From Cellulophaga sp. 20_2_10 (GTDB lineage: Bacteria; Bacteroidota; Bacteroidia; Flavobacteriales; Flavobacteriaceae): a DNA stretch of 64,000 bases. The translations under genes and the position numbers were made by a program. The notes under the pieces were generated by a model that made no database searches, was not told the DNA's origin, and saw only the letters and a program-made list of their open reading frames with translations. Location of the stretch: positions 34,082 to 98,081 of the forward strand of contig NZ_JAMCOJ010000012.1 of assembly GCF_023476645.1 (NCBI RefSeq), written 5' to 3'. Below, piece after piece: positions 16,613 through 24,904 of the stretch (the stretch's first letter is position 1; the number at the start of each line of letters is the position of its first letter).

Positions 16613-17500
16613 ATGAAAAAATTATTCTTTCTTACCTCGGTTTTACTATGCTCTTTAGGTATTAAAGCTCAATCTAAATTAGAATACAAACTTTCTGTTG
16701 GTGATACTTTTATTGTACAACAAAATGCAAAACAAGTTATTACTCAAGAAATGCAAGGTATGTCTCACGAGCTTACTAACGATATTTTTGGTGAGTATAA
16801 AATGAAAGTTTTAGAAAAAAAAGATGGTGCTTACGTATTAGAAATGTCTTTTACAGATTTAAATATGAAGATGACATCTAATTTACAAGGTATTTTAATG
16901 GATGTAAAAGCCAAAGAAGTTAAAGAAGGTGACTTACAATCTGAAATGTTTAACTCTATCCTAAATATTCCTGTAAAAATTACTTTAGCTAGCAATGGTG
17001 ATATTACTAATGTTGACGGCGGAGACCAATTAGTAAGTAAAATGATGGATGCTTCTGGTATTACAGACCCTACTACTTTGGCCTCTGTAAAAGCATCTTT
17101 AGGTAAAGAATACGGAACAGAAGGTTTAGCTAGTAGCTTTAAACAAATGACTTACATTTACCCAAATACAGCAACTAAAGTTGTTGTAGGTGATACTTGG
17201 GAAAATGAATACTCTGGAAAATTAAATACCAAGAACAAGTGGACATTAGATGCCCAAGACGCAAATAGTACAACTTTAAGCTGTACTGCAGCTGTTGTAA
17301 TGACCGTTAAAGACACTAATGCTATTATGGATTTAACAGGAACACAAACAACCAAAGCAATAGCAAATGCTAAAACTGGCTTTATTACTACAATGGAAGT
17401 TACTGGTACATCTAGCGGAAATTCTATAGTACCAATGTTAGGGGATCAAAAAATACCAACAAAAATTACATCAACAATTAGTTATAAAACAATAGAATAA
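16613..17500 (+). CDS. DUF6263 family exported protein
   Basis: The 295-residue protein has a signal peptide (MKKLFFLTSVLLCSLGIKAQ) and a mature domain typical of DUF6263, with an opening LEYKLSVGDTFIVQQ strand, repeated beta strands and a central DVKAKEVKEGDLQS region. It is expected in the periplasm or outer envelope. The function is unknown; members look like beta-barrel-like or lipocalin-like soluble domains. It is followed 7 bases later by a membrane TPR protein, so the two are probably one transcript. Confidence 0.8.
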   Translation: MKKLFFLTSVLLCSLGIKAQSKLEYKLSVGDTFIVQQNAKQVITQEMQGMSHELTNDIFGEYKMKVLEKKDGAYVLEMSFTDLNMKMTSNLQGILMDVKAKEVKEGDLQSEMFNSILNIPVKITLASNGDITNVDGGDQLVSKMMDASGITDPTTLASVKASLGKEYGTEGLASSFKQMTYIYPNTATKVVVGDTWENEYSGKLNTKNKWTLDAQDANSTTLSCTAAVVMTVKDTNAIMDLTGTQTTKAIANAKTGFITTMEVTGTSSGNSIVPMLGDQKIPTKITSTISYKTIE

Positions 17501-17507
17501 AAAGAAT

Positions 17508-18023
17508 ATGTTCAATAAAAACATTAAAATAGGTATTGCAGCCTTAATCATAGCTTACGCAGTTTATCAATTTATAGAAGGTAATATAGGTAATGGCATT
17601 GCCCTTATTCTTTTTTCTCTTGTATTTGTATTCTTCTACTTTAGAAACGAAATTATTTTACTTGCCTTTTTAAAGATGAGAAAGCAAGATCTTGCTGGAA
17701 CTCAAAATTGGTTAACTAAAATTAAAAACCCTGAAGGAGCTTTAACAGTAAAACAACAAGGGTATTACAACTACTTACACGGAATTATATTTTCTCAAAC
17801 AAACTTAACTCAAGCTGAAAAATACTTTAAAAAAGCACTTAAGCTTGGTTTAACAATGGATTATGATATGGCTATGGCTAAATTAAGCTTAGCTGGTATA
17901 GCAATGCAGAAAAGACGTAAAAGAGAAGCTACACTACTTTTAACTGAAGCTAAGAAGCTAGATAAGCAGAATATGCTTGCAGATCAAATAAAAATGATGA
18001 AGCAACAGATGAAGAAGATCTAA
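17508..18023 (+). CDS. Membrane protein with TPR-like C-terminal domain
   Basis: The 171-residue protein has two N-terminal membrane helices (about 6-24 and 30-50, with YFRNEIILLAFL continuing). A cytoplasmic helical region contains a TPR-like unit (TQAEKYFKKALKLGL, then AMAKLSLAGIAMQKRRKREA) and a lysine- and methionine-rich end. Such proteins usually scaffold other proteins; the partner is unknown. It is the last gene before a strong terminator and is probably co-transcribed with the DUF6263 gene. Confidence 0.75.
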   Translation: MFNKNIKIGIAALIIAYAVYQFIEGNIGNGIALILFSLVFVFFYFRNEIILLAFLKMRKQDLAGTQNWLTKIKNPEGALTVKQQGYYNYLHGIIFSQTNLTQAEKYFKKALKLGLTMDYDMAMAKLSLAGIAMQKRRKREATLLLTEAKKLDKQNMLADQIKMMKQQMKKI

Positions 18024-18045
18024 TTCTTTATAAATCATAGATTAC

Positions 18046-18085
18046 AAAAAAAGCCCTTAAAACAGATGTTTTAAGGGCTTTTTTT
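18046..18085. terminator. Bidirectional terminator
   Basis: A 13-bp stem AAGCCCTTAAAAC/GTTTTAAGGGCTT (18051-18063 with 18068-18080) with A and T flanks lies between convergent genes. Confidence 0.93.
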
Positions 18086-18105
18086 ATGTAGTATAATTTG
18101 TAGTA

Positions 18106-19050
18106 CTAATCTATTTTATAATATCCTTTATTAGGAATCTCAATAGTATATTTTTTTCTTGAGTTATTGTTTAAATGTGGTTCTCTTAACCAAGGATTGT
18201 GTCTTTTTAAAACCTTGTAGTTAATCTCATACTCATTTGCAAAGTCAGCAAAGTTAGATACAGGCACATCTACATCTACAGTAAAACTAGGTACAGCATT
18301 ATACATATCTTTTTCAGAAATCTCAAAACCATATTTATCTGGAGCTGCCAAAATCTCTTTAATAGCCATAATTCTAAAAAGATATCTACCTGTCTCTTGT
18401 CCTAATAACAAATCGTAATAAGAATCTACTTTTTGCTGATTTAAATATTTGTTAATAGCACCTGCCCCTGCATTGTAAGACGCAGCAGCCAATGTCCAAT
18501 TACCAAATTTCTCTTTGTATTTTTTTAAGTACCTACAAGCAACCTCTGTAGATTTTTGAATGTGGTAACGTTCATCTACGTTATCATTAACCTCTAAACC
18601 ATATTCTTTACCTGTAGCTCTCATAATTTGCCAAAAACCAGTAGCACCTGCTGGCGATACTACATTTTGTAATCCACTTTCTGCAACAGCCAAATATTTA
18701 AAATCGTCTGGAACACCATTTTTTGCTAAAATTGGCTCTATTATAGGAAAGTATTTGTTTGCTCTTTTCATTAATAGCAAAGCATTAGACTGCCAGTAAG
18801 TGTTTACTAAAAACTCACGATCTATACGCTCCATAACCTCTGGATCTGTTAACGGAACAGATTCTCCTGCAAAATTTAAATCTGCCGGAATTTCTATTGA
18901 CGATACTCTGTATTCATTATCTGGAGCCACATTAGCAGCTTCTTCATTATTTTCTTGTGGTGCAACTGCACTACTCTGCACTGCAAACATTAGTGATCCT
19001 GCCACTAAAACGACTCCCAAAAACATTAGTATACTTTTTATAACTTTCAT
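18106..19050 (-). CDS. Membrane-anchored lytic transglycosylase (SLT/MltD type)
   Basis: The 314-residue protein has an N-terminal signal or anchor helix (6-24) and an SLT domain. The catalytic Glu124 lies in AVAESGLQN, followed by the family motifs SPAGATGFWQIM (132-143) and AAASYNAGAGAINKYL. It cleaves the glycan strands of peptidoglycan without water, leaving anhydromuropeptides. A C-terminal region (FANEYEINYKVLKRHNPWLR) resembles one degenerate LysM-like unit, whereas E. coli MltD carries clear LysM repeats. The gene precedes an alpha/beta hydrolase gene on the same strand in genomic order but is transcribed after it. Confidence 0.9.
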   Translation of the reverse strand: MKVIKSILMFLGVVLVAGSLMFAVQSSAVAPQENNEEAANVAPDNEYRVSSIEIPADLNFAGESVPLTDPEVMERIDREFLVNTYWQSNALLLMKRANKYFPIIEPILAKNGVPDDFKYLAVAESGLQNVVSPAGATGFWQIMRATGKEYGLEVNDNVDERYHIQKSTEVACRYLKKYKEKFGNWTLAAASYNAGAGAINKYLNQQKVDSYYDLLLGQETGRYLFRIMAIKEILAAPDKYGFEISEKDMYNAVPSFTVDVDVPVSNFADFANEYEINYKVLKRHNPWLREPHLNNNSRKKYTIEIPNKGYYKID

Positions 19051-19106
19051 CCTCTATCTATTTCTATATTAAATTCAATTCTTCTCAAAGATATTAAATA
19101 CCTTAT

Positions 19107-19757
19107 CTATTCTAAAATTATTTGTGGTAAATGCTCGTTAAACCATTTAAACCTATTTATAATCATAATATGAGTTCCTTTTGATATAGGAATACAGCCT
19201 TTTATATATTTTATAGGAAAAACAGGGTCGTTATCTCCGTGAATATGTACCAAATTAGGATCACTCTCTGTCTGCTCCCAATTTACCATCTGATCTAAAG
19301 ACCAATCTAAATAATACTTATCCTTAACAGATAAATACTCCTCATACAACTCTAAACGCTTTGTTACCGTTTCTCCAAAAGCATACTTACCTAAAACCTC
19401 CATATTAGTTACCAAGCCTGTTGGCAATAGCTTATACGCTTTTGTAAACTTAGCCAAGCGCATACGTTTTGGAAGTTCGTATTTAGTTTTGACACTAGAT
19501 ATTAGAATTACTTTTTTTGTGTGTATATGCTTGGCCATCTCTTGTACCAAGATACCACCGAAAGAAACACCTATTAATACAACGTCTGTATGTGTAATTT
19601 TAGTACACATCTCTATTGCATATTCTTCTAGAGTCATTCCCTTGCGGGGTACAAACCATTCTAGCAAATGTTGATTAAAAGTTTCTTCCGGTAGTTTAAT
19701 GTTTTTAAATATCGAAGGATTAGCTGCCATACCTGGCATTAAGTAAACGTTAATCAT
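19107..19757 (-). CDS. Alpha/beta hydrolase
   Basis: The 216-residue cytoplasmic protein has an alpha/beta-hydrolase layout: the nucleophile elbow GVSFGG (Ser65), an acid in HIHGDNDPVFP (Asp175 or Asp177) and His196 in KGTHIMI. A substrate cannot be named; the family includes esterases, lipases and related enzymes. It lies 56 bases upstream of the lytic transglycosylase on the minus strand, and the two may share a transcript. Confidence 0.82.
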   Translation of the reverse strand: MINVYLMPGMAANPSIFKNIKLPEETFNQHLLEWFVPRKGMTLEEYAIEMCTKITHTDVVLIGVSFGGILVQEMAKHIHTKKVILISSVKTKYELPKRMRLAKFTKAYKLLPTGLVTNMEVLGKYAFGETVTKRLELYEEYLSVKDKYYLDWSLDQMVNWEQTESDPNLVHIHGDNDPVFPIKYIKGCIPISKGTHIMIINRFKWFNEHLPQIILE

Positions 19758-19816
19758 ATATTAAGGCAACTAAGGGTTTAGTAAATTGAAAACTAGGTTT
19801 TTACGTATTTTTAGCG

Positions 19817-19824
19817 TAACTTTG
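19817..19824 (+). promoter_or_regulatory. -7 promoter box for the small GNAT gene
   Basis: TAACTTTG matches TAnnTTTG and predicts a leader of about 110 nt before the ATG at 19939. Confidence 0.4.
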
Positions 19825-19938
19825 TAAGGTTATCATCACTTATTTATAGTAAGTATTTTATGATAAAACTTATCTAAATATCGTCATTTTTGAACACATT
19901 GACGCATATTTTAACTACAATTTAAAACCATATACTAT

Positions 19939-20235
19939 ATGAATGAAGTAGAGATTAAAGACAATAGTTTTTTACGCCAGTATGAAACTAAAGTTAATGG
20001 ACACTTGGCTAAATTAGAATACTCTTCACAAGAACGCAAAGTGTTTTTAACAAAACTAATAGTTCCTGAAGAGATTATAGCTGTAGATTTTAAAGAAAAC
20101 TTTATCAAAGCCGTTTTAAGCGATATTCAAGAAAAAAATATGCGCGTAGTTCCTACAAGTCCAGATGTTGCTAGTTTTTTAAGAAAAAACAAAAGATTGT
20201 ACAAAGAAATGCTACCAATAGGTATTCGTATCTAA
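19939..20235 (+). CDS. Small GNAT-like N-acetyltransferase (YjdJ type)
   Basis: The 98-residue protein matches the short GNAT-related family: an opening strand LRQYETKVNGHLAKLEY, a strand with FLTKLIVPEE, then helix and strand NMRVVPTSPDVASFLRKN. This last segment matches the VVPLCPYV-type element where acetyl-CoA binds in this family. The protein is about half the size of a full GNAT enzyme, as usual for the YjdJ group. The acceptor is unknown. It is a single-gene unit with its own promoter box and terminator. Confidence 0.8.
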   Translation: MNEVEIKDNSFLRQYETKVNGHLAKLEYSSQERKVFLTKLIVPEEIIAVDFKENFIKAVLSDIQEKNMRVVPTSPDVASFLRKNKRLYKEMLPIGIRI

Positions 20236-20241
20236 AAAATT

Positions 20242-20285
20242 AAAAAAGGTGCTAAAAAGTTATTTTACTTTTTAGCACCTTTTTT
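20242..20285. terminator. Bidirectional terminator
   Basis: A perfect 18-bp stem (20243-20260 with 20267-20284) with a 6-nt loop and flanking A and T runs lies between convergent genes. Confidence 0.94.
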
Positions 20286-20312
20286 CTATACTGTTTTTCT
20301 ATATTAATTTTT

Positions 20313-21641
20313 CTATACTGTAGCTATTGTATTTACAAAATTAAATCTAACTAAGCCATCCTCATCAATTTCTGTTAGCTCTATCTTGTGTAATGTATTT
20401 ACCAATTCTGGATTCCAAGGAGCTTTTACTTTTACATAATTCTCTGTAAAACCATTTATATATCCTTCTTTATTTTCACTCTCGAACAAAACTGTTCTAG
20501 TTGTACCAAGCTGACTCTCATAAAAAGCTCTACGCTTTTTAACAGATAAACCTCTAAGCATTTTACTTCGTTTTGCTCTCACATTTTTAGGCACAGCATT
20601 ATCCATAGATGCAGCTACCGTATTGTCTCTTTCTGAGTATGTAAAAACGTGTAAATAAGAAATATCTAATTCATTTAAAAAATGATAGGTTTCTAAAAAG
20701 TGTTCCTCTGTTTCCCCAGGAAAACCAACAATAACATCTACACCTATACAAGCGTGTGGCATTACTTCTCTAATTTTAGCAACACGATCTATGTATAAAT
20801 TAGTTAAATACCTACGACGCATTAATTTTAGAATAGCATCACTACCACTCTGTAACGGAATATGAAAATGCGGCACAAAAGAATTACTCTTAGATACAAA
20901 CTCAATAGTCTCGTTTTTTAGCAAGTTTGGCTCTATAGAAGATATTCTAAGCCTATTAATCCCTTCAACAGTATCTAAAGCCTTTACGAGATCTAAAAAT
21001 GTATGCTGGTGTTTTTTGTTTCCAAATTCACCTTTACCATAATCACCAATATTAACACCAGTAAGTACAATTTCTTTTATGTCTTTTGTAGCTATTTCTG
21101 CTGCATTTTTTAAAACATTATCTAAAGTATCACTTCTAGAAATACCTCTTGCTAACGGAATAGTACAATATGTACATTTATAATCGCACCCATCTTGCAC
21201 CTTTAAAAAAGCACGTGTTCTATCTCCTATTGCATAACTACCAACATAAAAATCTGCCTCTTCAATTTCGCAAGAATGTATTTCTCCAAAATCATTTTTA
21301 GACAAGTCGTTAATATAGTCTGTAATTTTAAATTTTTCTGTTGCGCCTAAAACCAAATCTACACCATCTACCGCTGCTAGTTCTTCTGGCTTTAATTGCG
21401 CATAACAACCAACTGCAGCAACAAAGGCATTTGGATTCTTCTTTTGAGCTTGCTTTACAATAGATTTAAATCTTTTATCTGCATTTTCTGTAACAGAACA
21501 TGTATTAATTACATACATATCTGCAGCTTCTGCAAAATCTACTCTATCAAAACCTTCATCTACAAAGCTACGTGCTATGGTAGAAGTTTCTGAAAAGTTA
21601 AGTTTACAACCTAGTGTATAAAAAGCTACTTTCTTCTTCAT
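20313..21641 (-). CDS. mtaB: tRNA t6A37 C2-methylthiotransferase
   Basis: The 442-residue radical-SAM enzyme converts N6-threonylcarbamoyladenosine at position 37 of ANN-decoding tRNAs to its 2-methylthio form. The N-terminal methylthiotransferase domain has three cluster cysteines, Cys12 (TLGCKLN), Cys48 (NTCSV) and Cys79 (VGCYAQ). The radical-SAM domain has Cys152, Cys156 and Cys159 in DGCDYKCTYCTIPLARG, and a C-terminal TRAM-like region follows. The TLGCKLN opening separates MtaB from MiaB and RimO. It is transcribed alone from a -7 box near 21680. Confidence 0.95.
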   Translation of the reverse strand: MKKKVAFYTLGCKLNFSETSTIARSFVDEGFDRVDFAEAADMYVINTCSVTENADKRFKSIVKQAQKKNPNAFVAAVGCYAQLKPEELAAVDGVDLVLGATEKFKITDYINDLSKNDFGEIHSCEIEEADFYVGSYAIGDRTRAFLKVQDGCDYKCTYCTIPLARGISRSDTLDNVLKNAAEIATKDIKEIVLTGVNIGDYGKGEFGNKKHQHTFLDLVKALDTVEGINRLRISSIEPNLLKNETIEFVSKSNSFVPHFHIPLQSGSDAILKLMRRRYLTNLYIDRVAKIREVMPHACIGVDVIVGFPGETEEHFLETYHFLNELDISYLHVFTYSERDNTVAASMDNAVPKNVRAKRSKMLRGLSVKKRRAFYESQLGTTRTVLFESENKEGYINGFTENYVKVKAPWNPELVNTLHKIELTEIDEDGLVRFNFVNTIATV

Positions 21642-21674
21642 TCTTAATTAATTACGGCATTTTTTATTGGGGAG

Positions 21675-21682
21675 CAAAGATA
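21675..21682 (-). promoter_or_regulatory. -7 promoter box for mtaB
   Basis: TATCTTTG on the minus strand matches TAnnTTTG, about 35 bases before the mtaB start. Confidence 0.45.
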
Positions 21683-21770
21683 CAAATTACTTCTGTATAT
21701 AGAAGTTAGCAACGGAACCATAATTGGCACAACTACTACTTATCTAACGCTATTAAAACCAATAAATTTA

Positions 21771-22418
21771 TTAAGGCGCAAGCCTTTCTATCTTCCAATT
21801 ATAATCTTCTTGCAACTCGTACCTAATTCGGTCATGCAACCTATTTGGTCTTCCTTGCCAGAACTCTATAGAAACAGGTTTTACAATATAGCCACCCCAG
21901 TGTTTTGGCCTTTCTATTTCTTTATTCTCATATTCTTCTTCTAGCGACTTTAATTTAGCTTCTAAATATTCTCTAGAAGGTATAACCGTACTTTGATCTG
22001 ATACTATTGCACCTAGCTTACTGCCATCTGGTCTAGATTCAAAATAACCATCAGATAAATTTTCAGCAATTTTTTCTGCTTTTCCCTTAATAATAACCTG
22101 CCTTTCTAGATGAGGCCAAAAGAAGGAAATACACATATTAGGGTTATTAGCTATCGCTTTCCCTTTTTCACTTTCATAATTGCTATAAAAAATAAAACCT
22201 TCGTGTGTATACTTTTTTAATAGCACCACTCTACTTTTAGGAAAACCGTCTAATCCTATGGTAGAAATTGTCATGGCATTTGGCTCGTCTACACCCTCTG
22301 TAGCCTCTACCTCATAAAACCATTTTTGAAATAACTCTATTGGATTCTCTGATACCCCACCTTCTAAAAGTTCGCTTTTCTGGTACGATTTTCTATAGTT
22401 TCCTAAATCCTGCTTCAT
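21771..22418 (-). CDS. pdxH: Pyridoxamine 5'-phosphate oxidase
   Basis: The 215-residue FMN enzyme oxidises pyridoxamine or pyridoxine phosphate to pyridoxal 5'-phosphate, completing B6 salvage. Family motifs are clear: MTISTIGLDGFPKSRVVLLK (FMN-binding strand), FYSNYESEKGKAI, a W-x-x-L-x-R-Q stretch (FFWPHLERQV), and the C-terminal EFWQGRPNRLHDRIRY, ending ERLAP as in most PdxH proteins. The length is normal. It lies between the EamA exporter gene and mtaB on the same strand. Confidence 0.96.
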   Translation of the reverse strand: MKQDLGNYRKSYQKSELLEGGVSENPIELFQKWFYEVEATEGVDEPNAMTISTIGLDGFPKSRVVLLKKYTHEGFIFYSNYESEKGKAIANNPNMCISFFWPHLERQVIIKGKAEKIAENLSDGYFESRPDGSKLGAIVSDQSTVIPSREYLEAKLKSLEEEYENKEIERPKHWGGYIVKPVSIEFWQGRPNRLHDRIRYELQEDYNWKIERLAP

Positions 22419-22506
22419 AACGTGATGTCTAATTTAATAACGCATACAATATCATTCTAAAAACTTAAAACAATGCCGTATTTACAACTACAAATTTAGC
22501 AAATAT

Positions 22507-23430
22507 TTAAGCAGAAGAAGACTCGTTTTTAGTGTTTTTAATATCGTTAGCTATACTCTTGTAGTTAATAACCGCCACAGAAATAATAATAACAAAAACA
22601 CCAAACCATTGTATGCCTTTAATTTCTTCGTGTAAAATTATGCTTGCCGTTAATATAGAGACAGGAATTTCTAATGACGTTAAAATACTACCTAAGCCAA
22701 TGCCCGTAATAGGGAACCCTTTATTAAATGCAATTGGAGGTAAAACAGCACCGAAAAAACCCAAGAACAATCCGTATTTCCAGAAGCTTAAACTTGCATA
22801 ATCAAATTCAGATATAAGCGCAGTATTCCATATTAACAGAACAATTAATAAACCACCTAAAACTAAATACTTACTCCTAACCATATTAGGTAAACTTACA
22901 GCAACTGTGTTAGACGCATATAACGTAGCCGTATAACATATACTTGCCATAATACCCAAAACAAAACCTTTTGGATCTATAGATTGACTTTCCTGAAAAA
23001 CATTTACCGCAAATAAAGTACCTATAACAACCAAGATACTACCAAATAGCTTAAGTTTATCTACCTTTTTGCTCAATATCATCTCTAACACAACACCCAA
23101 CCAAATGGCTTGCATTAAAAATATAATTGCCACAGAAACAGGAATATAATTAAGACTTAAATAATAAAAATAACTGGTTAAACCGGCAGCCGTACCAAAA
23201 AGCATAAGCTTTAATTTTCCGTTCTTATTTTCTTTTGTTTTTGCAACAGTACGGTTCTTCTTATTTAGCAAAGCCAATAATGCCACGCCAACAAAACCTA
23301 TAAGATATTGCAATGTATTTAACCCACTAGTACTAAACCCTTCTAAGTTAGCCTTTTTAACAAATGTTGCTAACACACCATAGCTAGCTGCCCCAATAAG
23401 AACATATAGCACTCCTTTTAACTTCTCCAT
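22507..23430 (-). CDS. EamA-family (DMT) transporter
   Basis: The 307-residue inner-membrane protein has about ten helices arranged as two EamA repeats. The first opens with VLIGAASYGVLATFVKKA and the second with GIMASICYTATLYASN; conserved proline and glycine positions lie near LEIPVSILTASIILHE, the usual end motif of the second repeat. Members export amino acids and other small metabolites, but the substrate is not visible. The predicted 5' leader begins with an 11-nt sequence that can pair with a segment just before the start codon (see the regulatory entry). Confidence 0.88.
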   Translation of the reverse strand: MEKLKGVLYVLIGAASYGVLATFVKKANLEGFSTSGLNTLQYLIGFVGVALLALLNKKNRTVAKTKENKNGKLKLMLFGTAAGLTSYFYYLSLNYIPVSVAIIFLMQAIWLGVVLEMILSKKVDKLKLFGSILVVIGTLFAVNVFQESQSIDPKGFVLGIMASICYTATLYASNTVAVSLPNMVRSKYLVLGGLLIVLLIWNTALISEFDYASLSFWKYGLFLGFFGAVLPPIAFNKGFPITGIGLGSILTSLEIPVSILTASIILHEEIKGIQWFGVFVIIISVAVINYKSIANDIKNTKNESSSA

Positions 23431-23452
23431 ACTAAATTATAAATTAGTGCAC

Positions 23453-23529
23453 TTTAAAGTTTGTTGGAAAATGAAGTAATGTATTCACTGTAAAAACCGT
23501 GACAAATACTAGACACTCCAAACTTTAAA
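23453..23529 (-). promoter_or_regulatory. Inverted repeat spanning the EamA-gene 5' leader
   Basis: TTTAAAGTTTG occurs at 23453-23463 on the plus strand and its exact complement CAAACTTTAAA at 23519-23529. In the minus-strand transcript the first 11 nt of the predicted RNA could pair with a segment ending 23 nt before the start codon. It may be a leader structure or a pair of protein-binding half sites; either is inference. Confidence 0.35.
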
Positions 23530-23536
23530 AAGCGGG

Positions 23537-23544
23537 CAAAGATA
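23537..23544 (-). promoter_or_regulatory. -7 promoter box for the EamA gene
   Basis: TATCTTTG on the minus strand matches TAnnTTTG and would place the transcript start near 23530, exactly at the outer arm of the inverted repeat. Confidence 0.45.
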
Positions 23545-23575
23545 AAGTTTATAAAATAGATAATTGTTGTTAGGC

Positions 23576-24481
23576 TTAAAAATTGAAGGCTTTACCATCT
23601 TCCCCTAAAAACACGGGTTTAAAAACCTCTTCTGCTTCTTCCTTAAATAAGTCGGTAGACTTGTAACGGGTAGAATAGTGTCCTAATACTAAAGCACCAA
23701 CATTTGCCTCTTTAGCTATTGTAGCTGCTTGTTTTGCTGTAGAATGCTTTGTTTTTGTTGCTAACTCGGCTTCTGAGTCTAAAAATGTAGCTTCATGATA
23801 TAAGACATCTACATCTTTAATAATAGGAACTATACTTGGCTCAAAAACAGTATCACTACAAAAGGCATAACTTTTTGGTTTAGGCGGATCAAAAGTTAAC
23901 GCTGCATTAGAAACCACACTACCATTATCTAAAGTAATGCCTTTTCCGTTTTTTATTTTTTGATAATAACATTTATCAATACCATAAGCAGTAACGGCCT
24001 CGATATTTAATTTACGATCCACCTCCTTTTCCTGAAACAAAAAACCGTTTGTGTAAATTCTATGATTTAGCGGTATAGTAGATACTTTTATTTTATCATC
24101 TTCAAAAACTACGGTAGATTCTTTACTGGTTAACTCATGAAAATAAAGTGGATAATTGGTCCATGAATCTCCAAGTTTTAACAGCATCGTTATTGCCTCT
24201 TTTATACCTTTTGGTCCGTAAATATGTAATTCGTTTTCTCTACCTAATAATCTAAAAGTAGATACTAGTCCTGGTAAACCAAAAAAATGATCGCCGTGTA
24301 AGTGAGATATAAATATATGTTTTATTCTAGAAAACTTAAGCTTGCTCTTTCTAAGTTGCACTTGCGTACCTTCCCCACAATCTATTAAAAATAAATGTCC
24401 TCTTATATCTAATGTCTGAGATGTAGGGTTCGCCAGTGTACGTGGCGTAGCTGCGTGACAACCTAATACTGTTAATTGCAA
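23576..24481 (-). CDS. rnz: Ribonuclease Z
   Basis: The 301-residue metallo-beta-lactamase-fold endonuclease processes the 3' ends of tRNA precursors. It starts with the typical TVLGCHAATPR and carries the zinc motif HLHGDH (His60 to His65, in SHLHGDHFFGLPG). Further ligands lie in FCSDT and LGHYSTRY, and the short-form RNase Z layout includes an exosite loop near 150-180. The length is normal for the short form. It is the last gene of the pyrR-pyrB cluster, 84 bases after a small STAS-like gene. Confidence 0.95.
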   Translation of the reverse strand: MQLTVLGCHAATPRTLANPTSQTLDIRGHLFLIDCGEGTQVQLRKSKLKFSRIKHIFISHLHGDHFFGLPGLVSTFRLLGRENELHIYGPKGIKEAITMLLKLGDSWTNYPLYFHELTSKESTVVFEDDKIKVSTIPLNHRIYTNGFLFQEKEVDRKLNIEAVTAYGIDKCYYQKIKNGKGITLDNGSVVSNAALTFDPPKPKSYAFCSDTVFEPSIVPIIKDVDVLYHEATFLDSEAELATKTKHSTAKQAATIAKEANVGALVLGHYSTRYKSTDLFKEEAEEVFKPVFLGEDGKAFNF

Positions 24482-24565
24482 AATAGTTGTAATTGATAAG
24501 TTAATATGATAAAAAACAGCAAACAGAATTAACTTATTTACTATAAAAAAATAATATCTCTAAAA

Positions 24566-24898
24566 TTAAATGCCTAAATCACGTTCAATTTCTTCCATTT
24601 CTACAATATCTCTTGCTTCTTTTATGGTAGGAACTACAGAAATCTCTTCTGGCACATCATCATAAGAAACTTTGTTAGTAACCAAAACAAAAGATTTATT
24701 AGAAGCTCTATGCGTATTAGACAAGTCTAAAAACTCTAACACGTCTGAAGTGGTTAACGCAGAAAACGAAAAAAGATTTACAATAATATGATCGTTCTTT
24801 ATTTTATCGTAAGCGTTGTTTAAATTTTCTAAAAATTTTGCTAAAGAGATGTTCTCTTGATCCACAATTGTTGTTGTACCATCTTTTTCAAAAACCAT
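24566..24898 (-). CDS. Small STAS-like protein
   Basis: The 110-residue protein has an alternating strand-helix pattern (IIVNLFSFSALTTSDVLEFL, then SFVLVTNKVSYDDVP and VVPTIKEARDIVEMEEIERD) that resembles a STAS or anti-sigma-antagonist fold. The strand-helix junction matches the usual phosphorylatable loop position (SFSALTTSD). It has no zinc motif, so any ribonuclease Z label carried over from its neighbour would be wrong. It lies 6 bases after pyrB and is probably co-transcribed with pyrR, pyrB and rnz. No partner kinase is nearby. Confidence 0.7.
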   Translation of the reverse strand: MVFEKDGTTTIVDQENISLAKFLENLNNAYDKIKNDHIIVNLFSFSALTTSDVLEFLDLSNTHRASNKSFVLVTNKVSYDDVPEEISVVPTIKEARDIVEMEEIERDLGI

Positions 24899-24904
24899 AA
24901 TGTA

